NCBI RefSeq assembly: GCF_001427795.1
Contig: NZ_LMHJ01000002.1
Coordinates: 558,001-622,000, forward strand
Source: Nocardioides sp. Root682
Lineage (GTDB): Bacteria; Actinomycetota; Actinomycetes; Propionibacteriales; Nocardioidaceae
DNA: 64,000 bases
Direction of reading: 5' to 3'
Below, one piece after another: positions 1-9,131 of this stretch. Position numbers and translations under genes: made by a program. The notes beneath the pieces were generated by a model. It ran no database searches and was not told the DNA's origin. It saw only the letters and a program-made list of their open reading frames with translations. How positions within the stretch are numbered: the stretch's first letter is position 1; each line of letters starts with the position of its first letter.

Positions 1-1
1 G

Positions 2-40
2 TTGCGGGCACGGCTGGCCAAGCTGCGCGGCGGAGCCTAG
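2..40 (+). CDS. C-terminal end of a plus-strand gene entering from the left
   Basis: An open frame runs from the left edge to TAG at 38-40 and encodes a short basic tail (LRARLAKLRGGA). Its stop overlaps the stop of the convergent alarmone synthetase gene within one CTAG. That is the usual end-to-end packing of convergent actinobacterial genes, so the frame is probably a real gene end. Too little is present to name a product. Confidence 0.4.
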   Translation: MRARLAKLRGGA

Positions 41-696
41 GAGCTGAGCGCGCGGACCTCGGTCCGCAGCCGCCCCATCTTCTGGTCGAGCGATGCTGCG
101 GTGTCGGCCGCGTGGTGCAGCTCATCGAGCAACGTCGTGGGGACGATGCCGTCGTACTTGTAGTAGATCGAGTGCTCCACGCTGGCCCAGAAGTCCATCG
201 CGATGGTGCGGATCTGCAGCTCGACCGGGACGTGCTCGGTGCGGTCGGACAGGAACACCGGCACCCGGATGATCAGGTGCAGGCTGCGATAGCCGTTGGC
301 CTTGGGGGAGCGGATGTAGTCCTCGACCTCGAGCACCGTGACATCGGGCTGGCCGGTGAGCATGTCGCTGATCCAGTAGACGTCCGAGACGAACGGGCAC
401 ACGATCCGGATCCCGGCGATGTCGCGGATCCTGGCCTCGATCTCCTCGAGGGTCGGCTCGCAGGCGATGCGTTCGACCTTCGCGAAGAGGCTCTCCACGG
501 ACTTGAGCCGGGTGCGCACGTGCTCGATGGGACTGTGGTCGTGCGACTGCTCGAACTCCTCACGCAGGATGGAGATCTTCGTGGTCACCTCGTCCAGGGC
601 GAACTGGTAGCGCATCCGGAAGCGCGCCATGCCGCCCTGGAGCTCCCGCAGCTGCGCGGCTAGGTCGTCGGACGGGGTGGTCTCGATCGTGCTCAC
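37..696 (-). CDS. Small alarmone synthetase (RelP/RelQ-type GTP pyrophosphokinase)
   Basis: 219 residues, the usual size of single-domain small alarmone synthetases that transfer pyrophosphate from ATP to GTP or GDP to make (p)ppGpp. Visible synthetase motifs are RDIAGIR (91-97), ED at 125-126, NGYRSLH (134-140) and ELQIRT (159-164), followed by the FWASVEH segment. There is no HD hydrolase domain and no TGS or ACT domain, so this is not the long Rel enzyme. The start is a GTG at 696 preceded by AGGAGG at good spacing. It is likely a stress-induced source of alarmone. Family assignment is secure. RelP versus RelQ was not resolved. Confidence 0.9.
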   Translation of the reverse strand: MSTIETTPSDDLAAQLRELQGGMARFRMRYQFALDEVTTKISILREEFEQSHDHSPIEHVRTRLKSVESLFAKVERIACEPTLEEIEARIRDIAGIRIVCPFVSDVYWISDMLTGQPDVTVLEVEDYIRSPKANGYRSLHLIIRVPVFLSDRTEHVPVELQIRTIAMDFWASVEHSIYYKYDGIVPTTLLDELHHAADTAASLDQKMGRLRTEVRALSS

Positions 697-752
697 GTGA
701 CGGGTCCTCCTGGCGGGTCGGAGTCCAGCATCCCTGACGTGGCCAAGCGGCC

Positions 753-1421
753 TCAGGCGTCGACGGGGCGCTCGTTGTACGCCTCGACGCGCTCCTGGCC
801 GGTGAGGGAGTGGATCGCGTCCATGATCTCGTCGGTGACCTGGCGGCGGGCCCGTCCGGGAGCCACACCATCGAAACGGCCGACGAAGTCGAGCGGCTTG
901 CCGAAGCGGATGGTCACCTTCGCGCGCCGCGGCAGGGCGCCGTCGACCGGCTGCAGGTTCTCGGTCCCGATCAGCCCGACGGGCACGACGGGGACGCCGG
1001 CGGTCAGGGCGAGCTGGGCGATGCCGGTACGGCCGCGGTAGAGCCTGCCGTCACGGGAGCGGGTGCCCTCGGGATAGACCCCGAACGCGTCACCGCGGCC
1101 GAGGACCTCCAGCGCGATGTCGAGGGACTTGAGCGCAGCCTGCGTGTCATCGCGGTCGACGGGAACCATGCCCAGGCCCTCGAACCAGGCCTTGCTCATC
1201 CGTCCCTTGATCCCGGGACCGGTGAAGTAGTCCGACTTCGCCAGGAAGACCACCTTGCGGGGCGCCACGATCGGGATGACCACGCTGTCGGCGAAGCTGA
1301 GGTGGTTGCTCGCGATCAGCACCGGCCCGGACATGGGGACGTGCTCGATGCCCTCGATCGTGGGGCGCCACACGGCGCGCGCGACGGGAGGGACGATGGC
1401 GTGGAGGACCTCGTAGAGCAC
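753..1421 (-). CDS. 1-acyl-sn-glycerol-3-phosphate acyltransferase family protein (PlsC-like)
   Basis: 222 residues. It carries the PlsC acyltransferase signature: block I NHLSFAD with the HX4D catalytic pair at His40 and Asp45, block III YPEGTRS at 117-123, and block IV VPVVPVGL. These enzymes acylate lysophosphatidate at the inner membrane face in phospholipid synthesis. The start is GTG, with a TAGGCT -10 hexamer at 1428-1433 only six nucleotides upstream and no Shine-Dalgarno sequence, which suggests a leaderless transcript. It is divergent from the MFS gene. The acyl acceptor cannot be read from sequence alone. Confidence 0.88.
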   Translation of the reverse strand: MLYEVLHAIVPPVARAVWRPTIEGIEHVPMSGPVLIASNHLSFADSVVIPIVAPRKVVFLAKSDYFTGPGIKGRMSKAWFEGLGMVPVDRDDTQAALKSLDIALEVLGRGDAFGVYPEGTRSRDGRLYRGRTGIAQLALTAGVPVVPVGLIGTENLQPVDGALPRRAKVTIRFGKPLDFVGRFDGVAPGRARRQVTDEIMDAIHSLTGQERVEAYNERPVDA

Positions 1422-1528
1422 GGACCCAGCCTAGAAGGCCCGGCGTCCGTCGTACCCATCCGCACGGAGGGGTGGGCTCGGTTCGTGGTGGTCGTCACCC
1501 GCGTGGCCGGCACTGGCATGATCCCCGC

Positions 1529-2746
1529 GTGACCGAGAACCGTGCGCAGGAGTGGAGCACCTGGCGCACCATCGTGGCCTTCGGGTTCGTCAGCCTGCTG
1601 GCCGACATGGTCTACGAGGGGATGCGATCCATCTCGGGTCCGTTCCTCGGCACGCTCGGCGCGTCGGCGCTGGTCGTCGGGATCGTCACCGGCGCCGGCG
1701 AGGCCATGGCGCTCCTGTTGCGACTCGGCACCGGACCCTGGGCGGACCGGAGCGGGCGGCACTGGCATCTGACGGTCGTCGGGTACTCCCTCACGGCGGT
1801 GTGCGTGCCGTTGCTGGCCCTGGCCCCGGCCGTGGGTACGGCGGGCGTGGCGGTCGCCGCAGCGTTGATCCTCTCCGAGCGGGCCGGCAAGGCGATCCGG
1901 AGTCCCGCCAAGTCCGCGCTCCTCGCGCGAGTGGCCTCGCGCGGGAGCCTCGGGAAGGCCTTCGGCGTCCACAAGGCGCTCGACCAGGTGGGTGCCTTCG
2001 CCGGACCGCTCGTCGTGGCCGGTGTCGCGGCCGCGACCGGCGTGCTCTGGCCGGGCTTCGCCGTGCTGGCCGTCCCGGGGGCGCTGTCCCTCCTCGTGCT
2101 CGCGCAGCTTGCGCGCAAGGTGCCGGCCCTGACGGCGCCCGAAGAACCTCCCGCCGACCTTCCCGATCAGGCCCCGCGTTCGGGCCTGTCCGCAGCGTTG
2201 GGCATCGACCTGCCGCCCCGGTTCCACCTCTTCGCTGGTGCGTCCGCCTTGGCGACCGCCGGACTGATGACCTTCGGCGTCATCTCCTACCGGTTCGTCG
2301 AGGAGGGCGTCGTACCCCTCGCCGCATCGCCTCTGGTCTACGCGCTGGCCATGCTCACTGCGGCCGCCGCAGCGCTGGCGACCGGCGTCCTGTTCGACCG
2401 TTGGGGTGCGCGGGTGTTGTACGTCGTCCCGGTGCTTGTCGCCGCGGTGCCCGCATTGGCGTTCGCGGACCGGTTGCCCCTCGTCCTCGTCGGTGTGGCG
2501 CTGTGGGGTGTGGCGACCGGCGTGCTCGACTCGACGGTGAAGGCCCAGGTCGCGGCCGTCGTACCCTCGTACCGCCGCGCAACCGGGTACGGCGTGTTCG
2601 CCGCCGTGCAGGGGATCGGCGCCCTGATCGGTGGTGTGGCTGCCGGTGCCCTCGTCACAGGACACCTCGGTGCCCTGATCGGGGTCGTCGCCTCCGCGCA
2701 GGTCGTGGCGATCGCCCTGCTTGCGCGGAGCGGCCTGACTACCTGA
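1529..2746 (+). CDS. MFS transporter
   Basis: 405 residues with about twelve hydrophobic segments. The MFS motif-A-like loop GPWADRSGR follows the second helix, and a second Asp-Arg loop, FDRWGARV, lies in the C-terminal half. Starting at the GTG at 1529 gives a protein beginning VTENRAQEW, directly before helix 1. An upstream in-frame ATG would add a charged, non-membrane leader. CATGAT, a near -10, lies six nucleotides upstream. It is probably a drug/proton antiporter-type exporter; the substrate is unknown. Its stop overlaps the stop of the convergent DUF11 gene by 8 bp. Confidence 0.85.
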   Translation: MTENRAQEWSTWRTIVAFGFVSLLADMVYEGMRSISGPFLGTLGASALVVGIVTGAGEAMALLLRLGTGPWADRSGRHWHLTVVGYSLTAVCVPLLALAPAVGTAGVAVAAALILSERAGKAIRSPAKSALLARVASRGSLGKAFGVHKALDQVGAFAGPLVVAGVAAATGVLWPGFAVLAVPGALSLLVLAQLARKVPALTAPEEPPADLPDQAPRSGLSAALGIDLPPRFHLFAGASALATAGLMTFGVISYRFVEEGVVPLAASPLVYALAMLTAAAAALATGVLFDRWGARVLYVVPVLVAAVPALAFADRLPLVLVGVALWGVATGVLDSTVKAQVAAVVPSYRRATGYGVFAAVQGIGALIGGVAAGALVTGHLGALIGVVASAQVVAIALLARSGLTT

Positions 2747-5700
2747 ACGTCGCGTCGCTGTGCGCCTCTGCGACGATCACCTCCGCGCCGCTCACGAGTG
2801 GCGGGACGATAGCGTTCAGGACCACGTGAATGGCGCGGACCGTCAGTCCCGTATGACCTGTCTCCGGTCCGTCCGGGACCTGCTCGTTCAGGACCACGAA
2901 GCCGATTCCGAGGGGTAGCTGGATCACCGTGTTCGGAGCCACGTTGGCGTTGATGGGTATGCCGGCGACCATCAGGCCGACGAACTGCGTCCCGGTGGCG
3001 TTCGAGGATCGTGACGTCTTCGTCGCCGTGCTGTTGGCCTGCGATCTGATCGTCGTCGCCTTGACCAGACAGTTCTGGGCCACGAGCCTCAGCACGCAGA
3101 CACCGGCCGCCTGGGCGTAGCTCGATGAGGTGCTCGACGTCGCACCGTTCGTGCCCGTGGTGTTCGTGGCCGCGTCCTCGGTGGTGAGGATCGTCCCGTC
3201 GGCCGGCAGCGCGGAAGCGGTCACGCTGTTGTTGGCGCTGCCGCCACTGGCGGGGATCTGGACGAAGCCGACGTCGACCGGGCCCAGCAGCGGGTTGACG
3301 AACGCGGACGCGAGCACCGCATGGCCGCTCACCGCCTGGACGGGCGCAGTCTCGTCACACACCCGCGTCTGCTTGTGCTCCGAATGAGCTGTCGCCCTGG
3401 CGACGGTGATCTCGACCGGAGCTCCGCCCAGCGTGAGCAGGCCGCCGATGGTGCCGCCCGTGATCAGGACGCGCACTGCCGTCACCGTCAGGTCGGACTT
3501 GTAAGTTCCGCCCGAAAGGACGCCACTTGCCGGCCCGCTGGTCGAGCCGGTCTGCTCGTTCACCGCGACGTACGATCCGGCCCCGTACAGGCCCTTGTTG
3601 AGGGCCGTTCCATCGAGGCGGATCTTCGTCCCGGGAGCGACGTTCAGGAGCGCCTGACCCAGCACCTTCAGGTTGACGGCGGTGGTTCCCGCCGCCGAGT
3701 ACGACGACGCGTCACCGCGCGCCGTCGTGGAGGCCACGGACCGCACGACGTCGGCGGTGACCACTCCGCCGAGCAGGTTCAGACCCAGCACCTCTGCGGT
3801 GCTCGTCTGGCGCGCACCGAGCGTCGGGGTGACCTGCGACGCTGACGTCGTGGTCAGGACGCTGGCCTTGGCGATGCTGGCCAGGCCCGCGACACCGAGG
3901 ATGTTGAGGTTGAGAGCCTGGTCATCGTCGAGCGCGCTTCCCGGCCCGGTCCGGCTGCTGGCGGCCTTCGAGATCTCCGCGTTGATCAGCGGGATGCCCA
4001 ACAGCGGTGCATAGACCTTCAGCCCGAGCGCGTCGCCGTTGGCCTTCGCCGTCGACGGGTCGGCGGTGGGCTGCACGGGGACACACGCCTGGTTGGAGCT
4101 GACCGGCGTGCCTCCGTTCTGCACCAGGCTCTTGATCTGTGCCACGTTGCAGATCCCGCACGCGTCGATCGTGGCCGAGACGGTGATCGTCATCGTGACG
4201 CTGCCGGTCTCGCCGGGGTCGACCGTGCCGACATCCCACGTGACCGTGCTGTCAGTCCTGGTGCAGCCGCCGGTGCACGATTCGTACGTCGTCCCGGCTG
4301 GGACCGTCTCGACGATCGTCGTTCCGGTCGCCGCACCGTTGCCGGTGTTGCCGTAGGTCAGCGTGTAGGTGATCTTGTCGCCGGCACGGACCGTCGACTG
4401 GTTGGCGGCCTTGGCGAGAGTCAGGTTCGAGGTGGCCGTCACGTTGGTGGTCGTCTCGTCGGAGTCGTCCGGGTCCTCCTGATCCGTGTCGATCACCGCG
4501 ACGTTCTTCACCGCCGTCGTTCCGGCAGTGACGTTCGTCGCGAGCGTCACCTTGAACGTCAGCGTCACCGAGCCACCCGCAGCGAGCGTGCCGACCTGCC
4601 AGGTCACCGTCGGGGAGCTGAACGAGCACGACGTTCCGCCCGTGCACGAGCCCGCGAGGTAGGTCGAGCCGGACGCGACGGTGTCGGTGACGACCACGCC
4701 GGTCGCCGCAGCGTTGCCCGTGTTGGTCACGATGATCCGGTACTCGAGCGTGTCACCCGGCGACGCGTTGGCGGTGTTCCCGAACGAACCGCTCGCCGTC
4801 ACGTTGCGAACGTCCTTGTTGCCCGACGTGTTCGGGTTCGCCGCCACGTTGGTGGTCGTCTCGTCGCTGTTCTCCGGTTCCTCCTGGTCGGAGTCGACGA
4901 CGGCCGTGTTCTTCACCGGGGTCGTTCCGGCCGGGAAGGTCGCGGCGAGGGTCACCCTGAACGTCAACGCCACCGAGGCGCCCGCGGCGAGCGTGCCGAC
5001 CTGCCAGGTCACCGTCGGTGAGCTGAACGAGCACGACGTTCCGCCCGTGCACGAGCCCGTGAGGTAGGTCGAGCCGGACGCGACGGTGTCGGTGACGACC
5101 ACGCCGGTCGCCGGCGAGTTGCCCGTGTTGGACACGATGATGCGGTACTCGAGGACGTCGCCCGGCGACGCGTTCGCGGTGTTCCCGAAGGATCCGCTGG
5201 TCGTCACGTTGCGAACGTCCTTGTTGCCCGACGTGTTCGCGTTCCCCGCCACGTTGGTGGTCGTCTCGTCGCTGTTCTCCGGTTCCTCCTGGTCGGAGTC
5301 GATGACGGCGGTGTTCTTCACCTGCGTCGTTCCGGCCGGGAAGGACGCGGCGAGGGTCACCTTGAACGTCAGCGTCACCGAGGCGCCCGCGGCGAGCGTG
5401 CCGACCTGCCAGGTCACCGTCGGGGAGCTGAACGAGCACGACGTCCCGCCCGTGCACGAGCCCGTGAGGTAGGTCGAGCCGGACGCGACAGCGTCGGTGA
5501 CGACCACGCCGGTCGCCGCAGCGTTGCCCGTGTTGGACACGATGATGCGGTACTCGAGGACGTCGCCCGGCGACGCGTTGGCGGTGTTCCCGAAGGATCC
5601 GCTGGTCGTCACGTTGCGAACGTCCTTGTTGCCCGAGGTGTTCGTGGTCGAGGTGACGTTGGTGGTCGTCTCGTCGCTGTTCTTCGGATTCTCCTGAGCG

Positions 5701-7229
5701 GAGTCGACGACGGCCGTGTTCTTCACCGCGGTCGTCCCCGGCGGGAACGTCGCGGAGAGGGTCACCCTGAACGTCAACGTCACCGAGGCGCCCGCGGCGA
5801 GCGTGCCGACCTGCCAGGTCACCGTCGGGGAGCTGAACGAGCACGACGTCCCGCCCGTGCACGAGTTCGCGACATACGTCGAGCCCGACGCAACAGCGTC
5901 GGTGACCACCACACCCGTGGCAACGCCGGGTCCGGCGTTGGTGACGATGACGCGGTACTCGAGGACGTCACCCGGCGCCGCGTTCGCGGTGTTCCCGAAC
6001 GAGCCGCTGGTCGTCACGTTGCGAACGTCCTTGTTCGCGGACGTGGACGGCGTCTTGACGGTGACGGTCGTCGCGCCGGAGGGCTTCTGCCCCTCCTCGG
6101 TGGTCGTCGCCGTTGCGGTGTTCTTGATCTCCGTCGCTGTGCCGGCCGCAAAGGTGCCAACGATTTGGACTCGGAAGGTCATGCTCACTGAGCCTGGGGC
6201 GACGTCACCCAGGTTCCACGTCAGCGTTGACCCGCTGACCGAGCAAGCCGGGCTGCAGCTGCCGGCCACGAGCGTCTGGTTGCCGGCGAGGGTGTCGGTG
6301 ACGACGACGTTGTGGGCGATCCCCGGACCCGCGTTGGTGTAGTTCAGCTTGTACTCGACGACGTCGCCGGGTGCTGCGTCCGTCGACCCGGCGAACTGCG
6401 AACCGGTCACGGAGGCGTTGCGGACCGACTTGGTCGTCGTCGACTGCGGGCACTCGCCGATGTTCAGTGCCTGCCGCTTGGTGTAGTCCTTGAGCGTCGA
6501 GTTGGGCGCCGTCGACGCGCGCGTCTTCATGTGCACCCCGGCGAACTCGTTGCAGCCGATCTCACCGATCGTCTTGGTGAGGTTGATCGCGGCCTCGCCG
6601 AAGTCGCCGTTGGCGTGACCGGGGATCGTCAACGAGGGCGGGATGTTGACCGCGCCCCCGGCGTTCGCGCCCAGCGCTACGTCGTTCCACGCCGTCCCGT
6701 TCCAGTTCGAGGCCACGACGTTGATGACCGAGCCGCCCTGGTCGGTGTCGAAGGAGATCCGTTGATCGCCGGGTGTCCGCGCCGCGACGTCCGGGCAGTC
6801 GGCGCTCGCCGGCGCCGAGGACTTGTTGAACTCGTACGCCATGTGCGCGTCGCCGTTGGTGGCCGCGCGGAAGAAGTTGACGTAGATCCACTGATCACCG
6901 GCGACGCGCCGGAACGCGACCTGGCCGCTGACGATGTCGTCCTTGTCGGGCCCGCTTCCCATGTCGCAGTCCCAGCCCGAGGGGGCGTTGTCCTTCGAGC
7001 CGGTCGCGAAGATGTTGTCGGCGCTCGACGGGAGGTCAGTGAAGTTCGTCAGGTTCGGTGGGGGCGTCGACCAGTCGATCGGATCTCCGCCGCCGGAGTC
7101 GTCGAGCAGGTTGCCGTCGATCTCGAAGCCACCGACCGTGGCGGCGTGGGCGCTGGGGACCTGCGCGAACATCACGCCTATCAACACGAGCGCCAGGACT
7201 CTGATGCCGAACCGAACCAATTGCCTCAT
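2739..7229 (-). CDS. Secreted DUF11-repeat, choice-of-anchor-like surface protein
   Basis: 1496 residues from the ATG at 7229, which has GGAGG six nucleotides upstream and is followed by a signal peptide ending near SAHA. An N-terminal beta-rich domain (about 230 residues) is followed by six DUF11 modules. The middle four are near-identical 135-residue units containing VRNVT, LEYR and VVVTD motifs. The C-terminal 480 residues are Ala/Thr/Ser-rich and end with an AHSDATF segment typical of choice-of-anchor proteins. There is no LPXTG motif or C-terminal membrane helix, so it is secreted or non-covalently surface-bound. DUF11 modules are Ig-like spacers in surface proteins. The ligand is unknown. 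The 405-bp repeats make it prone to copy-number change. Confidence 0.85.
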   Translation of the reverse strand: MRQLVRFGIRVLALVLIGVMFAQVPSAHAATVGGFEIDGNLLDDSGGGDPIDWSTPPPNLTNFTDLPSSADNIFATGSKDNAPSGWDCDMGSGPDKDDIVSGQVAFRRVAGDQWIYVNFFRAATNGDAHMAYEFNKSSAPASADCPDVAARTPGDQRISFDTDQGGSVINVVASNWNGTAWNDVALGANAGGAVNIPPSLTIPGHANGDFGEAAINLTKTIGEIGCNEFAGVHMKTRASTAPNSTLKDYTKRQALNIGECPQSTTTKSVRNASVTGSQFAGSTDAAPGDVVEYKLNYTNAGPGIAHNVVVTDTLAGNQTLVAGSCSPACSVSGSTLTWNLGDVAPGSVSMTFRVQIVGTFAAGTATEIKNTATATTTEEGQKPSGATTVTVKTPSTSANKDVRNVTTSGSFGNTANAAPGDVLEYRVIVTNAGPGVATGVVVTDAVASGSTYVANSCTGGTSCSFSSPTVTWQVGTLAAGASVTLTFRVTLSATFPPGTTAVKNTAVVDSAQENPKNSDETTTNVTSTTNTSGNKDVRNVTTSGSFGNTANASPGDVLEYRIIVSNTGNAAATGVVVTDAVASGSTYLTGSCTGGTSCSFSSPTVTWQVGTLAAGASVTLTFKVTLAASFPAGTTQVKNTAVIDSDQEEPENSDETTTNVAGNANTSGNKDVRNVTTSGSFGNTANASPGDVLEYRIIVSNTGNSPATGVVVTDTVASGSTYLTGSCTGGTSCSFSSPTVTWQVGTLAAGASVALTFRVTLAATFPAGTTPVKNTAVVDSDQEEPENSDETTTNVAANPNTSGNKDVRNVTASGSFGNTANASPGDTLEYRIIVTNTGNAAATGVVVTDTVASGSTYLAGSCTGGTSCSFSSPTVTWQVGTLAAGGSVTLTFKVTLATNVTAGTTAVKNVAVIDTDQEDPDDSDETTTNVTATSNLTLAKAANQSTVRAGDKITYTLTYGNTGNGAATGTTIVETVPAGTTYESCTGGCTRTDSTVTWDVGTVDPGETGSVTMTITVSATIDACGICNVAQIKSLVQNGGTPVSSNQACVPVQPTADPSTAKANGDALGLKVYAPLLGIPLINAEISKAASSRTGPGSALDDDQALNLNILGVAGLASIAKASVLTTTSASQVTPTLGARQTSTAEVLGLNLLGGVVTADVVRSVASTTARGDASSYSAAGTTAVNLKVLGQALLNVAPGTKIRLDGTALNKGLYGAGSYVAVNEQTGSTSGPASGVLSGGTYKSDLTVTAVRVLITGGTIGGLLTLGGAPVEITVARATAHSEHKQTRVCDETAPVQAVSGHAVLASAFVNPLLGPVDVGFVQIPASGGSANNSVTASALPADGTILTTEDAATNTTGTNGATSSTSSSYAQAAGVCVLRLVAQNCLVKATTIRSQANSTATKTSRSSNATGTQFVGLMVAGIPINANVAPNTVIQLPLGIGFVVLNEQVPDGPETGHTGLTVRAIHVVLNAIVPPLVSGAEVIVAEAHSDATFR
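4396..6035 (-). repeat. Four tandem 405-bp coding repeats (DUF11 modules)
   Basis: The marker string acgttgcgaacgtcc recurs at 4801, 5206, 5611 and 6016, exactly 405 bp apart each time, with high identity over the whole units between them. 405 bp equals 135 codons, so gain or loss of units keeps the frame. More divergent modules lie on both sides. The high DNA identity suggests recent unequal recombination or gene conversion. The unit limits given are approximate. Confidence 0.92.
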
Positions 7230-7344
7230 CGCGCGCCTCCATGGGCCCCCATGCGCGCAAGTGCCTGCGACGATCCCCCTGGCTGGGTGCGCTCGGGTCG
7301 ACGCTCCACGAGAACTCCGGACCCGAGAATCGGACAGCAAATCG

Positions 7345-7374
7345 ACCATAGGAACGTGGCACGGGCAGCGTCAA
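7345..7374 (-). promoter_or_regulatory. Probable sigma-70-type promoter of the DUF11 surface protein gene
   Basis: On the minus strand TTGACG (7374-7369) and TATGGT (7350-7345) are separated by 18 bp, about 115 nucleotides upstream of the ATG at 7229. The -35 element overlaps the end of the upstream VOC gene. Confidence 0.45.
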
Positions 7375-7820
7375 CTGTCGAAAGTGTGGGCTTCCTGGTC
7401 GGCGAGCGCGACGATGATGCCCTCAGGGCCGCGCACATAGGCCATCCGCCAACCCCCCTGTTCGCCCACGTCACCGACGAGGCCGTAGCCGTTCGCTGCC
7501 AGCACATCAAGGACCGCAGAGAGGTCGTCGACCTCGAACATCACGTTGCGGATGCCGAGCTCGTTGGACATCGGGGCGGGGGAGCCGGGCAGGTGGTCCG
7601 GCGTGACGAAGGTCGAGAGCTCCACGCCGGCGCCGCCGCCCGGAGGGCGCAGCACGACGATCCGGCTGTGCGAACCGGGGATCCCAATCACGGCGTCGAC
7701 GAACTCGCCCTCCATCGATGCCGTTCCCTCGACCTCAAGACCGAGGGTGACGAAGAATGCGGTCGCGGCGTCGAGGTCCGCGACGGTGATGCCGACGTGG
7801 TCGAAGCGCAGGTTTGCCAT
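7371..7820 (-). CDS. VOC-family (glyoxalase/bleomycin resistance fold) protein
   Basis: 149 residues. It has the paired beta-alpha-beta-beta-beta modules of the vicinal oxygen chelate fold, beginning FDHVGITVADLDAATAFF with the first metal-ligand His at the expected place. A second half opens with IRNVMFEVDDL, and a late Glu lies in the GPEGI segment. Family members include methylmalonyl-CoA epimerase, glyoxalase I and dioxygenases; this one cannot be assigned further. The ATG at 7820 is preceded by GAGG. It lies just upstream of the promoter of the surface-protein gene and reads in the same direction. Confidence 0.8.
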   Translation of the reverse strand: MANLRFDHVGITVADLDAATAFFVTLGLEVEGTASMEGEFVDAVIGIPGSHSRIVVLRPPGGGAGVELSTFVTPDHLPGSPAPMSNELGIRNVMFEVDDLSAVLDVLAANGYGLVGDVGEQGGWRMAYVRGPEGIIVALADQEAHTFDS

Positions 7821-7938
7821 GGGTCAGTCCTCCAGTGGTGGTGTTGGTCCGTCGAAGCAGGGACGGAGCCGACATCGGATCCTCGACATGAGTCATACGA
7901 GACCTTCGAAGTGGTCCATGGGACCGCACAATGGGACC

Positions 7939-8322
7939 GTGAGCAACGTGTCCCGTCATGGAGTGCGCGCTGACGACGGGTTCGAGTTCGCCTGCTCTGC
8001 CTGCGGTGTGCTCGCAGCGACCCTTTCCGTGAGGGGCGCGGGGCAGACGATCTACGACGGGCCGTCGTACCGACTGGAGTTCCTCGGAGAGAACAGCGGC
8101 ATCGTGCCCGCCGGCCTGGTCGAGCTGCTCGAAGGACGCGACGAGATCGACCCGCTCGACGTCGCACACCTGCACGGGGAGCTCGGAGCGTTCTGCTGCG
8201 TGGCCTGCGAGCTCAACTACTGCGCGAAGTGCTGGTCGACCTGGATCGAGTTCGACGAAGGTTTCTACGACTGCACACGCGGACGGTGCCCGAACGGTCA
8301 CGAGCAGATGCTCGATGACTGA
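7939..8322 (+). CDS. Hypothetical small Cys-rich protein
   Basis: 127 residues from GTG at 7939; an ATG at 7918 would add seven residues. It contains a CSAC pair near the N-terminus and a cluster, CCVAC then CAKCW, followed by late Cys (YDCTRGRCP) and a C-terminal His. This pattern could bind one or two zinc ions. There is no signal peptide or membrane segment. I do not recognise the family. Its stop lies two nucleotides from the stop of the convergent map gene. Confidence 0.6.
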   Translation: MSNVSRHGVRADDGFEFACSACGVLAATLSVRGAGQTIYDGPSYRLEFLGENSGIVPAGLVELLEGRDEIDPLDVAHLHGELGAFCCVACELNYCAKCWSTWIEFDEGFYDCTRGRCPNGHEQMLDD

Positions 8323-8324
8323 CC

Positions 8325-9092
8325 TCAGTCGCGGGCGGTGAGCACCAGCGGGTCGCCGTCCGTGATGGCGACCGTGTGCTCGACGTGGGCGCCACGCGAG
8401 CCGTCGGCCGACCGGATGGTCCAGCCGTCGGGGTCGAACGTGATCTCGTCGGTGGTGTGCAGGAACCACGGCTCGATGGCGATGACCAGGCCGGGGCGCA
8501 GCTTGAGGCCGCGGCCGGCGCGACCGTCGTTGGAGATGTGCGGCTCGCCGTGCATGGTCCGGCCGACACCGTGGCCGCCGAACTGCAGGTTCACCTTCAG
8601 GCCCTCGGCGTGCGCGACGCTGCCGATGGCGAACGAGATGTCACCGATCTTGTTGCCCGCCCGCGCGGCGTCGATGCCGGCGTCGAGGGCACGCTGCGTG
8701 ACGTCGATGAGCCACTGGTCCTTCTCGTTCGGCGTACCGACGATGACCGACAGGGCCGAGTCGGCGACCCAGCCGTCGACCGAGGCGGCGAAGTCGACGG
8801 AGAGCAGGTCGCCGTCCTTCAGCACGTAGTCGAAGGGGAGCCCGTGCAGCACGGCGTCGTTGACCGACGTGCACAGCACCTTGCCGAACGGGCTGGCGCC
8901 GAACGAGGGGTGGTAGTCGATGTAGCAGGACTCCGCACCCGCGTCCCTGATCATCTTGTGCGCCAGCGCGTCGAGCTCGAGCAGGTTCACACCCACGGCG
9001 GCCTTCTCGGAGAGGGCCTTGATCACCGAGGCGACGAAACGCCCGGCGGGACGCATCTGCTCGATCTGGGTGGGGGTGCGGAGCTCGATCAC
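8325..9092 (-). CDS. map: Methionine aminopeptidase, type I
   Basis: 255 residues. It removes the initiator Met from nascent proteins. The metal ligands of the pita-bread fold are visible: His in AVLHGLP, Asp in SVDFAA, Asp in WVADSAL, His in GGHGVG, Glu in AIEPW and Glu in HVEHTVA. The GTG start at 9092 has TAGGCT (9104-9099 on the minus strand) six nucleotides upstream and no ribosome site, pointing to leaderless transcription separate from the ltp operon upstream. Actinobacteria often carry two map genes; whether this one is essential cannot be judged here. Confidence 0.95.
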   Translation of the reverse strand: MIELRTPTQIEQMRPAGRFVASVIKALSEKAAVGVNLLELDALAHKMIRDAGAESCYIDYHPSFGASPFGKVLCTSVNDAVLHGLPFDYVLKDGDLLSVDFAASVDGWVADSALSVIVGTPNEKDQWLIDVTQRALDAGIDAARAGNKIGDISFAIGSVAHAEGLKVNLQFGGHGVGRTMHGEPHISNDGRAGRGLKLRPGLVIAIEPWFLHTTDEITFDPDGWTIRSADGSRGAHVEHTVAITDGDPLVLTARD

Positions 9093-9131
9093 GAAACGAG
9101 CCTATCGGGCGCCGCCGCCGTCAAGAATTCG

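Noticed and set aside
4396..6035. Regular DNA repeats that might suggest a CRISPR array
   Set aside because: The units are 405 bp, fully coding, in frame and without spacers, so they are protein modules.
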